A stretch of 64,000 nucleotides of DNA from Pyrus communis (GCF_963583255.1 NC_084815.1:10897724-10961723); one strand, 5' to 3'; shown: positions 10,000 through 21,190, numbered from the stretch's first letter. Numbers and translations are program-made. The notes: generated by a model not told the origin, from the sequence alone.

Positions 10000-11902
10000 T
10001 GATAGGAGCATATTCATACGACTTAAATAGCTTGTTCTCGTGCATTTACGTTATGTTTCTTTAGTTATTTTAGTACTTTAAGCTATTTTCGTGTGTTTGT
10101 AGGTCCAAAGGGCTAAAGGAGCAAAAAGATGCATTTTGGAGACTTTTGGAGCACTTTTGGGCTAAGGACGGATAGCTTATGCTTGAAGCCAAAGTGTTGG
10201 ACGAAATTGAAGACCTAATTAAAGACCAAAGTGTTGGAACCTTGTTCCCTTTAGTTTTAGGACATTTAAACCTTTCCTTTATCCTTAGCCGTGCATAACA
10301 TTCCAACATTCCACACTATCACATATCATACACCACATATCACTTATCACATATCATTCACCACTTATCATATCATACACTCAATCACTTATCACATATC
10401 ACTTATCACACACCACATATCACTTATCACATATCATTCACCACTTATCATTCACCACTTATCATAATCATTCACTTATCACTTAACATATCATACACTT
10501 ATCATTTATCACTCATAATCATCTACACATTTCAACCATTTAAACACATGTACTTCACCTACAACATCCACCTACTTCACCTACAACATCCACCTACTTC
10601 ACCAACCTCACACACTTACTTCACCTACAAATGACATAGCCATATGTTCCCTCCACTACTCCTATAAATACCCTTGCATTCATTCATTCATGATCATCTC
10701 ATTTCATACACAACACACCACAAACACTTCCATTCCTTCCTTTGCCGTGAGTTCCCTTGTAATCCAAACACCATTTTTCCGTTTCCCTATTAATCCAAAC
10801 ACCACTCCCCAAATCATTCACACCATCAAACTATCCTTAGACCTTGTGCTACAACAACGAGGAAGAGAAGAGTGCCTAAACGTTCATACAATTCAAGTTT
10901 GAGTTGTTGGAATGTTTAGGTGTTTCTTTGATTTCAATGTTTAAATTCAATTCTCTTTGTTTGTATGTATGAGGAATGAAAGAGAAGAGTGCCTAAACGT
11001 TCATACAATTCAAGTTTGAGTTGTTGGAATGTTTAGGTATTTCTTTGATTTCAAAGTTATAATAAACTAAACCCCTTTAGCTAGGGGGTGATTCGAAATA
11101 TATGTTTATGCTTGCATTTTGATTTGATTAATTCTAATTGCGTTTCATAAGTTGTGGTTCAATTTGTTTAACCGTTTGATTGATAACTTATTTATGAATG
11201 TTTATTAAGAATGCGCGCTTAATTTTCATGCATCAATATGACGCTAGAATATAAGTGAGTTTCACCTAATAGTTACGAACTTATATTCACAAGTAGTGGA
11301 GGTTGCTTATAAACAATCGCGTTAAATAAATTCTTGGCATAAGTTTCATGCGTATTCCATAGTAACGAATGCCTCGTCAACACTTAAAGTTTTCATGATG
11401 CTTAATGATCTTTGATTGTATCTTTATTGTGCTTTTCACGTAAAGGACTTTTGGAGAATGTTGTGAATTGCGTTGCGCTAACCCATCCAATTCATTAACT
11501 TAAGGAAAACTTGACGGTTAATTTAAGCGGACCTAATTGACCCGGGGCGTTGAGAATTAATGATTTGTTGAAATGCAATTGGAAATCGTTTTATTATGCA
11601 AGTATAACATATGTGGAGATAAACCCCGTAGCTAACTTTCCATCCATTCAATTCCATCCATTTGTTCTTTCTTTTCTTGTTTCTGTTTTAGTTTAATTTC
11701 GTCCAAAACCAATCCCCCATTTATTTTAAAGTGTTAGATTAGTTAGAAATACATTTATTTTGTGTTTTTACGTTTTTTTTGAGTCAAATCCAAGTGATTA
11801 ACAATCCCTCCTAATCCCCGGTCCAGAACGATCCCTACTTATACATATACTACAATTTGACGAAAAGAGGGTTTAATTTGTGTGCGTATAAATCTCGCAT
11901 CA
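10000..11902 (+). repeat. LTR A3, complete (1,903 bp), right end of the tandem array
   Basis: Same length and content as LTR A2 (TATA at 10662-10670, hairpins at 10875-10920 and 10992-11037). It ends in GCATCA at 11902 and abuts GAGGG of the truncated B LTR. This is the expected outcome if array A inserted into the B LTR. Confidence 0.92.
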
Positions 11903-12544
11903 GAGGGAACATATGGCTATGTCATTTGTAGGTGAAGTAGGTGGATGTTGTAGGTGAAGTGGATGTTGTAGGTGAAGTAGGTGGATGTTGTAGGTGAAGT
12001 AGGTGGATGTTGTAGGTGAAGTGGATGTTGTAGGTGAAGTAGGTGGATGTTGTAGGTGAAGTAGGTGGATGATATGTTAAGTGATATGATATGTGGTTAT
12101 GATATGATAAGTGGTTAAGTGGTGATGATAAGTGATAAGTGATTAAGTGATATGATATGTGGTGATGATAAGTGATAAGTGCATGTGGGTTAACTAATGA
12201 AGGAAATGCATGTGCAATGACAATGTGTTAGAATGGATGTGTGTTATGCATGGCATGATTGGGATTAGGAAAGGTTTAAATGTCCTAAAACTAAAGAGAA
12301 CAAGGTTCCAACACTTTGGCTCCAATTAGGTCTTCAATTTCGTCCAACACTTTGGCTTCAAGCATAAGCTATCCGTCCTTAGCCCAAAAGTGCTCCAAAA
12401 GTCTCCAAAATGCATCTTTTTGCTCCTTTAGCCCTTTGGACCTACAAACACACGAAAATAGCTTAAAGTACTAAAATAACTAAAGAAACATAACGTAAAT
12501 GTACGAGAACAAGCCATTTAAGTCGCATAAATATGCTCCTATCA
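11903..12544 (-). repeat. 3' LTR of element B, truncated by array A
   Basis: These 642 bp match 18746-19387 of the complete B LTR base for base where compared, ending in CCTATCA, which is the reverse of the LTR start. The missing part should lie left of array A, outside the window. It includes a GTAGGTGAAGTAGGTGGATGTT minisatellite, near 11925-12070. Confidence 0.9.
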
Positions 12545-12563
12545 AATACCCCCACACTTAGCT
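12545..12563 (-). other. Polypurine tract (B)
   Basis: On the minus strand this reads AGCTAAGTGTGGGGGTATT immediately before the LTR start. Confidence 0.83.
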
Positions 12564-14330
12564 TTTGCTAGTCCTCGAGCAAAACAGAAAAACAAAACAA
12601 AAAGAACAAAACACAACCTACACCTTCCAACAATCGTATCAGGGACTTCCAATGCACATGACAAGTTAAAAATCATTATTCTCACAGATTTGAGCCATCT
12701 TTACACTTAAGTACATTCTTAATCATAGTCACCACATACTAGTTCACAATTAAGCAATTAAAACACATTTCAAATGTAGTAACATGCCTTTAGAGAATTC
12801 CCTCAATTTCTTACTAGATGTACTCTCGTTTTTCACACAGATTTTCTGACTACACACCCTACACTAGGTATATGTGAGAAGATTGATGTAAACATGTAGA
12901 CGAACACTCACATATGTTATAATAAGGAAAGCATTTTCTGGAGTTAATAAGCATGTTTAGATATGATCTCATGAATGGAATGCTACTACTTAGACGCGAG
13001 AACCAGTGACACCATAAGCTCATACCAAGTTCAAACTCCACAATTGAAATACATAACACTCAATATAGAAGTCAAAGGGTAGTAACGGGGCTAGGGTATT
13101 GGCTAACAATGAAAGGTGAAGGATAAACAAACATTCTTAAAGCAATAGTGAGCAAAGTATTGAATTAGACACTTAGAATTCCCTTAAGAACGCAGAAGTC
13201 AACTTTGAACACCCAAGGGAAAATCACACAAAACTTAGGGCCATATTCAACTTTTTGGACCCTTTCTTCAACCATCAACGCTCGTGAGTTCATTCTTACT
13301 TATTTTCACTCCTTTTTTTTTTTTTTTTTTTTTTTTCTTTTCTTCTTTTTCTTTTGAATCTCAAAACATACATATAAATGTAAGAACAAACTTTTACTCC
13401 CCCACACTCATTTTCTTGCATAATGTAACTCAAAAGGAATTCATTTAAGTCATGCTCACTAAACTTTAAGAACAAGGGTATAGGAAAGTCCTACTCTAAG
13501 CTAGGTAAGGGGTGATGTGGGTAAACAAGGAATAAAGGCAAAACGAGGCTCAACGGGGTTAAAACTTACAACATATACGAAGTATGGGAAGTAAGGCTAT
13601 TTGGCTATGGTGGTGGTCACTACACAACTTCTTCTTGAATATGTGTTATGCAAATCAATAACATGCTTTGAATGAAATGGGCATGAGTTCTAGCATTTGG
13701 AACTATATGATAAAACGCCTTCTAAGTAGTAACCAAGCAAAGAATAATGAGATCATGCAACGACTTTAGAAAACAAGAAATCACAGATTATACTCTCCAA
13801 AGAACGTTATAGGCTCAAGTCTCTCAGGGTTGTAGCGTTTGTTTGAGTTCCTTCCTTCAAGCATGTTACAAAAACGAATTTTTTTCTTTTATGATTGCAT
13901 GTGAAGTCATACATTATAACCATAACCAAGCATATACCAAGAGTAAATCAAACTTTTCTCTATGTTTATAACTCTTTCTAACCGTCATGCAATTATAAAC
14001 CAAATCCTTATCATTGTGTTGGAAGGTACCCTAAGACACAAACACACAAAAACGACTCTTAAAACAACTCTTTTTGGGTTTTTCAAAACAATTTTTCAAA
14101 TTTTTATGGGATTTTCGAATTATAAAACAAAACACACTAAAACACTCTAAAACAACTTAAAAACACCTTAAAATAGCAAGGAACAACATTAGAAGTTATG
14201 GTGGATAAAACCCTACGAATTTGCATCAAAACACTTTAGTTACCCCCCCCACACTTAAATCAAACATTGTCCTCAATGTTTTAAGCATAGATTCACACAA
14301 AACATAAGTAAACACGCAAAAAACATTTAA
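12564..14330 (-). other. Conserved non-coding 3' internal region (B)
   Basis: Minus-strand equivalent of 2286-4090. It has a long T/A tract near 13313-13345, a PPT-like block near 13398-13410, and a C-run with the conserved inverted repeat near 14243-14280. No credible ORF. Confidence 0.65.
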
Positions 14331-14335
14331 ACATA

Positions 14336-15134
14336 CTAAACATGGCAGAATGTAATTAACAAAGAGAAGAGTTTAGGGACGCAAATCTGGTTATGGAGTG
14401 TAAATTCCCTCTTCTCCTTGGTGATTGCATTGAGGCTTTGATCTTTGTGATTCCACAGGCTTACTCTTGAACTGGTTTCTGCCCATCGTTGATTTTCCTT
14501 TGTGCTACTTGTTGAACTGGGCAGCAGGATGGTTCTTTTGGTTTCCCCCGAAGGTCTGAGCTTCCTCCTGTTATCTGTTTCTTTGTTCAATCTTTGCAGG
14601 AGTGGTCCCTTCTCTGGAAGTGTAACAACCGTTGAAGATGACTACTCGAGAGCAACGCTAGGTAAGCAATCAGGAATAGATTCCAGGCAGTTGGCTCCAG
14701 ATCGGAAGACTGACTCCAAGTGCCGGCTGATTGCTTCTTTTACTTTGCCATGCAAGTAAGAACAAGGACAAAGAAAAAGACAGGGAAAGAGCATGATATG
14801 AGATACTTTTGCTTTTGACCTTGATGATATGAGATACCTTTGCTTTGAAGAGGCGGTGAATGAATCAGCACATGCTTCAATCCGCCGTTTCCTCCTGGGA
14901 CATATGTACTCCAGGCATCTGGTATCATCTTTGGGGAAGAAGAAAGAATTGAGTATTTTGAAAGGCTTTGCTGGGAGTGCACCCTCAGAGGTGAGGGAGA
15001 GTTGGGCATTTTCTTCAGGTTTGCCCTGCCATAAAAGACGAAGGTCGACATATATAGAGATAATATCAAGTGGTGGTACTTTTTACCCTTGTCGACAAAC
15101 GTTTTGATCCCGCAAATCCGGCTCTTTGAAATAG
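14336..15134. other. Upstream half of the antisense cassette (B), unknown function
   Basis: Read on the plus strand this precedes the coiled-coil ORF. It contains a 92-codon frame (14829-15107) and an 85-codon frame (14502-14759) that recur in E with few changes. The overlapping minus frame (15267-14740) is also open. A segment at 14600-14661 is bounded by TTTGCAG and GGTAAGC, as an exon would be. No recognised domain. Confidence 0.4.
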
Positions 15135-15486
15135 TGGCGCCTCTTCGATCTTTGAATACGCCTCTTCGATTTCTGAGCAGGCGCCCCTTCGATTTCTGAA
15201 CGACGCCCCTTTGCTTTCTGAACGACACGTGGTAGTGCAGATACGGCTCCTTTTGACAAAGCTGCACGCGTCTTCTGAAAAGTAGAGAAAGCGTCGCCGA
15301 ACTTTGCGCTTGTCGGCTAAAGATGTGTAGATGCGATGATGGCCTCCACGTGTTTTCAGCTTTGTCAGAAATCTTTTGACAAAGTTGAACGCGTTTTCTG
15401 AAAAGCCGAGGGAGCGTCGCCTAAATTACGCCGGAAAATCCGGCTCTTTGAATCAGTGGACGCGTCGTCTTGGCTTTTTATAGAGC
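15135..15486 (+). promoter_or_regulatory. Putative antisense promoter of the coiled-coil ORF (B)
   Basis: From upstream to downstream: about four 21-23-bp repeats containing CTTCGATTTCTGA (about 15135-15225), a G-box core CACGTG (15226-15231), a second CACGTG (15347-15352), an inverted repeat CTTTGTCA...TGACAAAG (15360-15384) and a TATA-like TTTTTATAGAGC (15475-15486). The TATA lies about 120 bp before the ATG, implying a 5' UTR of about 90 nt. G-boxes and TTGAC cores are bound by bZIP/bHLH and WRKY factors in plants; use of these copies is inferred. Confidence 0.55.
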
Positions 15487-15602
15487 TATCAATCACCCCA
15501 ACACACACACTCTGAAGATTTCCCATTCCTGAAACTCGACTCCGGCCCTTTGTGAAATTTTAACTCCATCCACCCCTTCTCTTTGAACACTTTTGAAAAA
15601 AA

Positions 15603-16259
15603 ATGGCAAACTCATCGAACCTTAGCTTAGATTTGAGTCTCAGCAGCGATCCGGTTGCGCCCCGTCAAGGTAATGTATGGCGCCCTTCTTTTTTATCTTC
15701 TAACGGTCCTCTTTCAGGTGAAGACTCTGTGATGCAGGACGCCACAACAGCTACAATAGTAGCTAAAAACCTCCTCACTCCAAAAGATAGTAGGCTGCTG
15801 TCAGGACGGTCCGATGAGTTGGCCGTTCAAGAGTCCCTCGCACTTAGTGTTCAGTGTGCGAGTTCTGTGTCCAACATGGGCCAACGCCTGCTTGCTCGGT
15901 CCCGCCAAGTGGAATCGTTGATGGCAGAGGTGGAAAGACTTAAGCAAGAGATCCAGCAGCTTAAGTACGAGAATAGAAGTTTGCATGTGCTTGCAAATAA
16001 CTATTCGTCGGGGATGAAGAGGAAGCTTGATGAGCTGCAAGAATCTGAGGGTCGAATTCACAGTGACCGTCAAAGGCTTGCGTCTTATCTCCAGAGGCAC
16101 CTTTTTCCTGGGTCATCCAGCGCTTGGCCAAGTATTGAGGCCTGGAATGCTCTAGCTCCGATGCCTCCCGCTCCGATGCCTCCCGCTTCTATGCCTCCCG
16201 CTTCTATGCCTTCCGCTTCTGCGCCTCGTAGTGGGGCTTCACGCAAACAACCTTTGTGA
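15603..16259 (+). CDS. Antisense coiled-coil accessory protein (B)
   Basis: 218 aa, opposite to the direction of B. The N-terminus has LSLDLSL at residues 7-13 (alternating leucines). A heptad-like helix (ESLMAEVERLKQEIQQLKYE and on) spans roughly residues 91-168. The tail has five Met-Pro-Pro/Ser-Ala-type repeats. It ends about 90 bp before the stop codon of the convergent gag-remnant ORF. Compared with copy A it has scattered substitutions but no frameshift or stop, which is the main reason to take it seriously. Function unknown; the LxLxLxL motif could recruit a TOPLESS-type co-repressor, an untested idea. Confidence 0.66.
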   Translation: MANSSNLSLDLSLSSDPVAPRQGNVWRPSFLSSNGPLSGEDSVMQDATTATIVAKNLLTPKDSRLLSGRSDELAVQESLALSVQCASSVSNMGQRLLARSRQVESLMAEVERLKQEIQQLKYENRSLHVLANNYSSGMKRKLDELQESEGRIHSDRQRLASYLQRHLFPGSSSAWPSIEAWNALAPMPPAPMPPASMPPASMPSASAPRSGASRKQPL

Positions 16260-16301
16260 AGCTCCACCTTTCTCCATGTTTAGTATCTTTCTTTCTCTTT
16301 T

Positions 16302-16332
<31 letters not shown>

Positions 16333-16349
16333 TATTAACATAAATAAAA

Positions 16350-17273
16350 TCAAACGGCATGGAATTGGTCCTTGAATGGAAGGTGATACTTGAAGTGAAC
16401 CGGCATTGGTTTGAATTCTAATGTAGGTGCCTGATTCATAAAAAACAACAAGTTAGTATAAAATGTAATGGAATTTGAAAAAAATGACTTACTTGTTTTG
16501 TCTGACAAGAACTCAATGACAAACACCACTCCTTTGAAAGTTTCAGGGATATTGGACTTGGCCAGATTGCATGTGATGGTTATGACTTGTCCAATGTCAT
16601 CAAATTCAACTTCTTTGGGCATTGTTGTCTCAAGTATATCCCCTTTGATGAATTCATGAAATTCCCTACTTTGCACCTTTGGAAGGTCTTCCAAGATGTC
16701 TTTTTCACTTTCTTCTTCCTTGGAATTCATGAACCTGCAAGGAATAGGGATATTAGGTGGAATGGGGTTAGAACTAATTGGAACAACCTTACTTGAATTA
16801 GATGGCGTAGGAGCAATAAGTGCTTCCGGCAAAGGTGCTTCAAATCCTCCCTTCGGATTTACAATGGTTGAACTAGGGAGTTTGCCTTGGTCGCAAAATT
16901 GTCCTACGAATTCCGCTATCTGCCCAATTTGCTTTTCCAAGTGATCCAACCTTTTGTCTTCTTGTCGAGCCTCATTGTCTTGATTTTGTGAGCCCTGCAC
17001 CAAACAAATTAATTCGTTAAGCTTTTGATTATAATCTATTGACGAACTTAAATTTGGTTGGGCATATTGAATATAAGGTTGTGGTGGCTGCCAATATCCT
17101 CCTTGTTGAGCATTTTGAGGTTCCCACCACATAGAGTTTGAATGATCACTCCAATCCGAATTGTAAGTATTGGAAAACACGTTATTCCTTGATTGAAGAT
17201 TAAATATATCAACTCTTTGCATTTGGGACCTTTCCATGAGCTGTGACAAAAGAGAAGCGTTATCAAGTGCCAT
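16350..17273 (-). CDS. Gag C-terminal remnant protein (B)
   Basis: 307 aa from the ATG of MALDNASLLSQLMERS. An in-frame extension upstream runs through the PBS and is probably not translated. It aligns with the spacer between zinc knuckle and protease of the K polyprotein: NVFSNTYNSDWSDHS against [14 protein letters not shown], and LEKQIGQIAEFVGQF against [15 protein letters not shown]. Its last part (APTLEFKPMPVHFKY) matches the start of the K RT region. There is no capsid domain, zinc knuckle, protease or enzyme domain. Relative to C, D and E this copy lacks about 35 residues after the KGGFE stretch. A 62-nt intron-like segment lies at 16431-16492. Confidence 0.6.
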   Translation of the reverse strand: MALDNASLLSQLMERSQMQRVDIFNLQSRNNVFSNTYNSDWSDHSNSMWWEPQNAQQGGYWQPPQPYIQYAQPNLSSSIDYNQKLNELICLVQGSQNQDNEARQEDKRLDHLEKQIGQIAEFVGQFCDQGKLPSSTIVNPKGGFEAPLPEALIAPTPSNSSKVVPISSNPIPPNIPIPCRFMNSKEEESEKDILEDLPKVQSREFHEFIKGDILETTMPKEVEFDDIGQVITITCNLAKSNIPETFKGVVFVIEFLSDKTSKSFFSNSITFYTNLLFFMNQAPTLEFKPMPVHFKYHLPFKDQFHAV

Positions 17274-17378
17274 GTTGTTCTTAACAAACAAAACACAAAT
17301 AAAAAAATAAAAAAATAAAAAACTAAATCTAAAAGACAATACAGAAACAAATAATCCAAGGGATTAGCAAATTTTCTA

Positions 17379-17397
17379 ATCCCCGGCAACGGCGCCA
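17379..17397 (-). other. Primer-binding site, tRNA-Asp type (B)
   Basis: Reverse complement reads TGGCGCCGTTGCCGGGGAT, 5 bp inside the LTR end at 17403. Confidence 0.92.
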
Positions 17398-17402
17398 AAA
17401 TT

Positions 17403-19387
17403 TGATGCGAGATTTATACGCGCACAAATTAAACCCTCTTTTTGACAATTGTAGTATAAGTATAAGTAGGGATCGTTCTGGACCGGGGATTAGGAGGGAT
17501 TGCAAATCTCTTGGAAACTGACTCAAAAACGTAAAAACACAATATAAAACACTAAACTAGACTCAAAGAACGTAAAACTAAACTTTAAAACACTAAGACA
17601 AACCAAAGACTCAAAATGCTTTTAAAAACACAAACTAAGACACTTTCTAACTAAATTAGACAATAAAGTAAAGGGGGATTTAAGTTTATACGAAAATTGA
17701 AATAACGAAACAAGTTAAATAAACTAGACAGAATGTAAATATGAAATTGATGAAATGGAATGAATGGATGATAGAATAGCTAAGGGGGTCATCTCCACAT
17801 ATGTTACACTTGCATAATAAAAAGATTTCCAATTGCATTTCAATAAATTATGAATTCTCATCACCCCAAGTTAATTAGGTCCGCTTAAATTAACCGTCAA
17901 GTTTTCCTTAAGTTAATGAATTGGATGGGTTAGCGCAACGCAATTCACAACATTCTCCAAAAGTCCTTTACGTGAACAGCACAATAAAAATACAATCAAA
18001 GATCATTAAGCATTATGAAAACTATAAGTGTTGACGAGGCATTCGTTACTATGATGAGCATGAAACTCGTGCCAAGAATTCATTTAACGCGATTGTTTAT
18101 AAGCAACCTCCACTACTTGTGAATATAAGTTCATAACGATTAGGTGAAAATCACTTATATTCTAGCGTCATATTCATGCATGAAAATTAAGCGCGCATTC
18201 TTAATAAACATACATAAATAAGTTATCAATCAAACGGTTAAACAAATTGAATCAACAACTTATGAAATGCAATTAGAAGTAATCAAATCAAAATGCAAGC
18301 ATAAACATATATTTCGAATCACCCCCTAGCTAAAGGGGGTTTAGTTTATTATAACTTTGAAATCAAAGAAATACCTAAACATTCCAACAACTCAAACTTG
18401 AATTGTATGAACGTTTAGGCACTCTTCTCTTCCATTCCTCATACGTACAAACAAAGAGAATTGAATTTAAACATTGAAATCAAAGAAACACCTAAACATT
18501 CCAACAACTCAAACTTGAATTGTATGAACGTTTAGGCACTCTTCTCTTCCTCGTTGTTGTAGCACAAGGTCTAAGGATAGTTTGATGGTGTGAATGGTTT
18601 GGGGAGTGGTGGAAATGGAAAGATGGTTTTTTGGATTCTAAGGGAGACTCACGGCTAAGAGAGAAAGGGATGTGTTTGTGGTGTGTTGTGTATGAAATGA
18701 GATCTCCATGAATGAATGAATGCAAGGGTATTTATAGGAGTAGTGGAGGGAACATATGGCTATGTCATTTGTAGGTGAAGTAGGTGGATGTTGTAGGTGA
18801 AGTGGATGTTGTAGGTGAAGTAGGTGGATGTTGTAGGTGAAGTAGGTGGATGTTGTAGGTGAAGTGGATGTTGTAGGTGAAGTAGGTGGATGTTGTAGGT
18901 GAAGTAGGTGGATGATATGTTAAGTGATATGATATGTGGTTATGATATGATAAGTGGTTAAGTGGTGATGATAAGTGATAAGTGATTAAGTGATATGATA
19001 TGTGGTGATGATAAGTGATAAGTGCATGTGGGTTAACTAATGAAGGAAATGCATGTGCAATGACAATGTGTTAGAATGGATGTGTGTTATGCATGGCATG
19101 ATTGGGATTAGGAAAGGTTTAAATGTCCTAAAACTAAAGAGAACAAGGTTCCAACACTTTGGCTCCAATTAGGTCTTCAATTTCGTCCAACACTTTGGCT
19201 TCAAGCATAAGCTATCCGTCCTTAGCCCAAAAGTGCTCCAAAAGTCTCCAAAATGCATCTTTTTGCTCCTTTAGCCCTTTGGACCTACAAACACACGAAA
19301 ATAGCTTAAAGTACTAAAATAACTAAAGAAACATAACGTAAATGTACGAGAACAAGCCATTTAAGTCGCATAAATATGCTCCTATCA
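17403..19387 (-). repeat. 5' LTR of element B, complete (1,985 bp)
   Basis: On the plus strand it begins TGATGCGAG and ends GCTCCTATCA, the reverse complement of a TGATAGGAGC...GCATCA LTR. A minus-strand TATA (TATTTATAG, 18729-18737), two reverse-oriented 46-bp hairpins (near 18371-18416 and 18491-18536) and the GTAGGTGAAGT minisatellite (about 18770-18910) are present. It is the same subfamily as the E LTRs. Confidence 0.92.
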
Positions 19388-20389
19388 CTCATGGAAAGGT
19401 CCCAAATGCAAAGCGTTGGTACATTTGATCTTCAATCAAGGAATAACGTGTTTTCCAATACTTACAATTCGGATTGGAGTGATCATTCAACTTCTATGTG
19501 GTGGGAACCTCAAAATGTTCAACAAGAAGGATATTGGCAGCCACCTCATATTCAATATGCCCAACCAAACTCAAGTTCGTCAATAGATTATAATCAAAAG
19601 CTTAATGAATTAATTTGTTTGGTGCAGGGCTCACAAAATCAAGTCAAGGAGGGCCAAAATCAAGACAAAAGGTTGGACCACTTGGAAAAGAAAATTGGGC
19701 AGATCGCGGAGTTCGTAGGACAGTTTCGAGACCAAGGCAAACTCCCTAGTTCAACCATTGCAAATCCGAAGGGAGAATTTGAAACTGCCAAGGAAATCAT
19801 GTTGAGAAGTGACAAGGAGGTTGGAACGGACCCTCAACCATCAAAATCAAATCACAAGGAAGAGGAATACACCCAACCCACGGCAAGGGTGGAAACACCT
19901 TTACCGGAGGCACCTATTGCTCCTATGCCATCTAATACAGGTATGGTTGTTCCAAATTTCATTATTTTTAACCCCGTTCCAACAAGTATCCCTATTCCTT
20001 GCAGATTCATGACTTTCAAGGAAGAAGAAGGTGAAAAAGACATCTTGGAAGCCCTTTCAAAGGTGACAAGTAGGGAATGTCATGAATTCATCAAAGAGGA
20101 CGTTCTTGAAACCACAAAATCCAAAGAAGTTAAATTTGATGACATTGGACAAGTCATAACCATCACTTGCAATCTGGCCAAGTCCAATATCCCTGAAACT
20201 TTCAAAGGAGTGGTGTTTGTCATTGAGTTCTTGTCGGACAAAACAAGTAAGTCATCTTTTCCAAATTCCATTACATTTTATACTAACTTGTTGTTTTTTA
20301 TGAATCAGGCACCTACACTAGAATTCAAACCAATGCCGGTTCACTTCAAGTATCACCTTCCATTCAAGGACCAATTCCATGCCGTTTGA
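19388..20389 (+). pseudogene. Gag C-terminal remnant protein (C), 5' truncated by B
   Basis: The reading frame enters at LMERSQMQSVG; codons before that come from the B LTR. About 333 residues remain, ending FKDQFHAV. It has the gag-spacer signatures NVFSNTYNSDW, LEKKIGQIAEFVGQF and the terminal APTLEFKPMPVHF. Zinc knuckle and enzymes are absent. The original start (MALDN in B, D and E) is lost. A 62-nt intron-like segment lies at 20247-20308 (GTAAGT, TACTAAC, CAG). Confidence 0.7.
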
Positions 20390-20446
20390 TTTGATATAAA
20401 AAAAAAAAAAAAAAAAAGAGAAAAGAAAAATAAAAGAATGTAACTT

Positions 20447-21079
20447 TCACAAAGGTTGTTTGCTTGAAGCCCCACTACTTGGCAAAACTCTCGGAGCGGG
20501 AGGCATCGAAGCGGGAGGCATCGGAGCTAGATCATTCGAGGCCACAATGCTTGGTGGAACACTAGATGACCCAGGAAAGAGGTGCCTCTGGAGATAAGCC
20601 GCAAACCTTTGACGGTCACTTTGAATCCGACCTTCAGATTCTTGCAGCTCATCAAGCTTCCTCTTCATGCCCGTCGAATAATTGTTGGCAAGCACGTGCA
20701 AACTTCTATTCTCGTGCTTAAGCTGTTTGATCTCTTGCTTGAGACTTTCCACCTCTGCCATCAACGATTCAACTTGACGGGAGCGAGCAAGTAGGCGTTG
20801 GCCCATGTTGGACACAGAGCCTGCACACTGAACACTGAGAGCGAGGGACTCTTGAACGGCCAACTCATCGGACCGTCCTGAAAGCAGCCTACTATCCTTA
20901 GGAGTGAGGAGGTTCCTAGCTACTATCGTAGCTGTTGTTGCATCTGTCATCATGGAGTCTTCACCTGTAAGAGGACCGTTAGAAGATAAAAAAGAAAGGC
21001 GCCATACATTACTTTGACGGGGCGCAACCGGATCGTTGCTGAGACTCAAATCTAAGCAAAGGTTCGATGAGTTAGTCAT
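20447..21079 (-). CDS. Antisense coiled-coil accessory protein (C)
   Basis: 210 aa from the ATG of MTNSSNLCLDLSLSND. An upstream in-frame extension to 21097 is possible but is not shared with B. It keeps the alternating leucines, the coiled coil (ESLKQEIKQLKHENRSLHVL) and a short Pro-rich tail. It has more private substitutions than other copies (SNVWRLSF, QCAGSVS) yet stays open. D is inserted about 120 bp upstream, at the TATA box, so its promoter is broken. Confidence 0.6.
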   Translation of the reverse strand: MTNSSNLCLDLSLSNDPVAPRQSNVWRLSFLSSNGPLTGEDSMMTDATTATIVARNLLTPKDSRLLSGRSDELAVQESLALSVQCAGSVSNMGQRLLARSRQVESLMAEVESLKQEIKQLKHENRSLHVLANNYSTGMKRKLDELQESEGRIQSDRQRFAAYLQRHLFPGSSSVPPSIVASNDLAPMPPASMPPAPRVLPSSGASSKQPL

Positions 21080-21190
21080 TTTTTCAAAGGTGTTCAAAGA
21101 GAAGGGGTGATAGAGTTAATTCTCAAAGGACCGGAGTCGATTTTCAAGAATGGGCAATCTTCAGAGTGTGTATGTTGGGGTGATCGATAC

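Larger units (their letters stand above)
5891..11780 (+). repeat. Second copy of the 5,890-bp tandem unit
   Basis: Every landmark of 1-5890 recurs here at a constant offset of 5,890 bp with the same translations. The only difference I found is an A to T change in the poly-A tract (3329 against 9219). The arrangement is LTR-internal-LTR-internal-LTR with shared LTRs, as expected from unequal recombination between LTRs. Confidence 0.92.
11903..19387 (-). mobile_element. Non-autonomous retroelement B, minus strand
   Basis: In element order: 5' LTR 19387-17403, PBS 17397-17379, gag-remnant ORF 17273-16350, antisense cassette (coiled-coil ORF on the plus strand, 15603-16259), non-coding 3' region, PPT 12563-12545, truncated 3' LTR. 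No protease, RT or integrase. At its right end it abuts the middle of the C gag-remnant ORF (CTCAT at 19388), so B inserted into C. The other copy of that target duplication would lie left of the window. Confidence 0.9.

Noticed and set aside
19376..19390. Start of the C gag-remnant ORF at 19376
   Set aside because: The first codons belong to the end of the B LTR; the junction at 19387/19388 creates a chance fusion.
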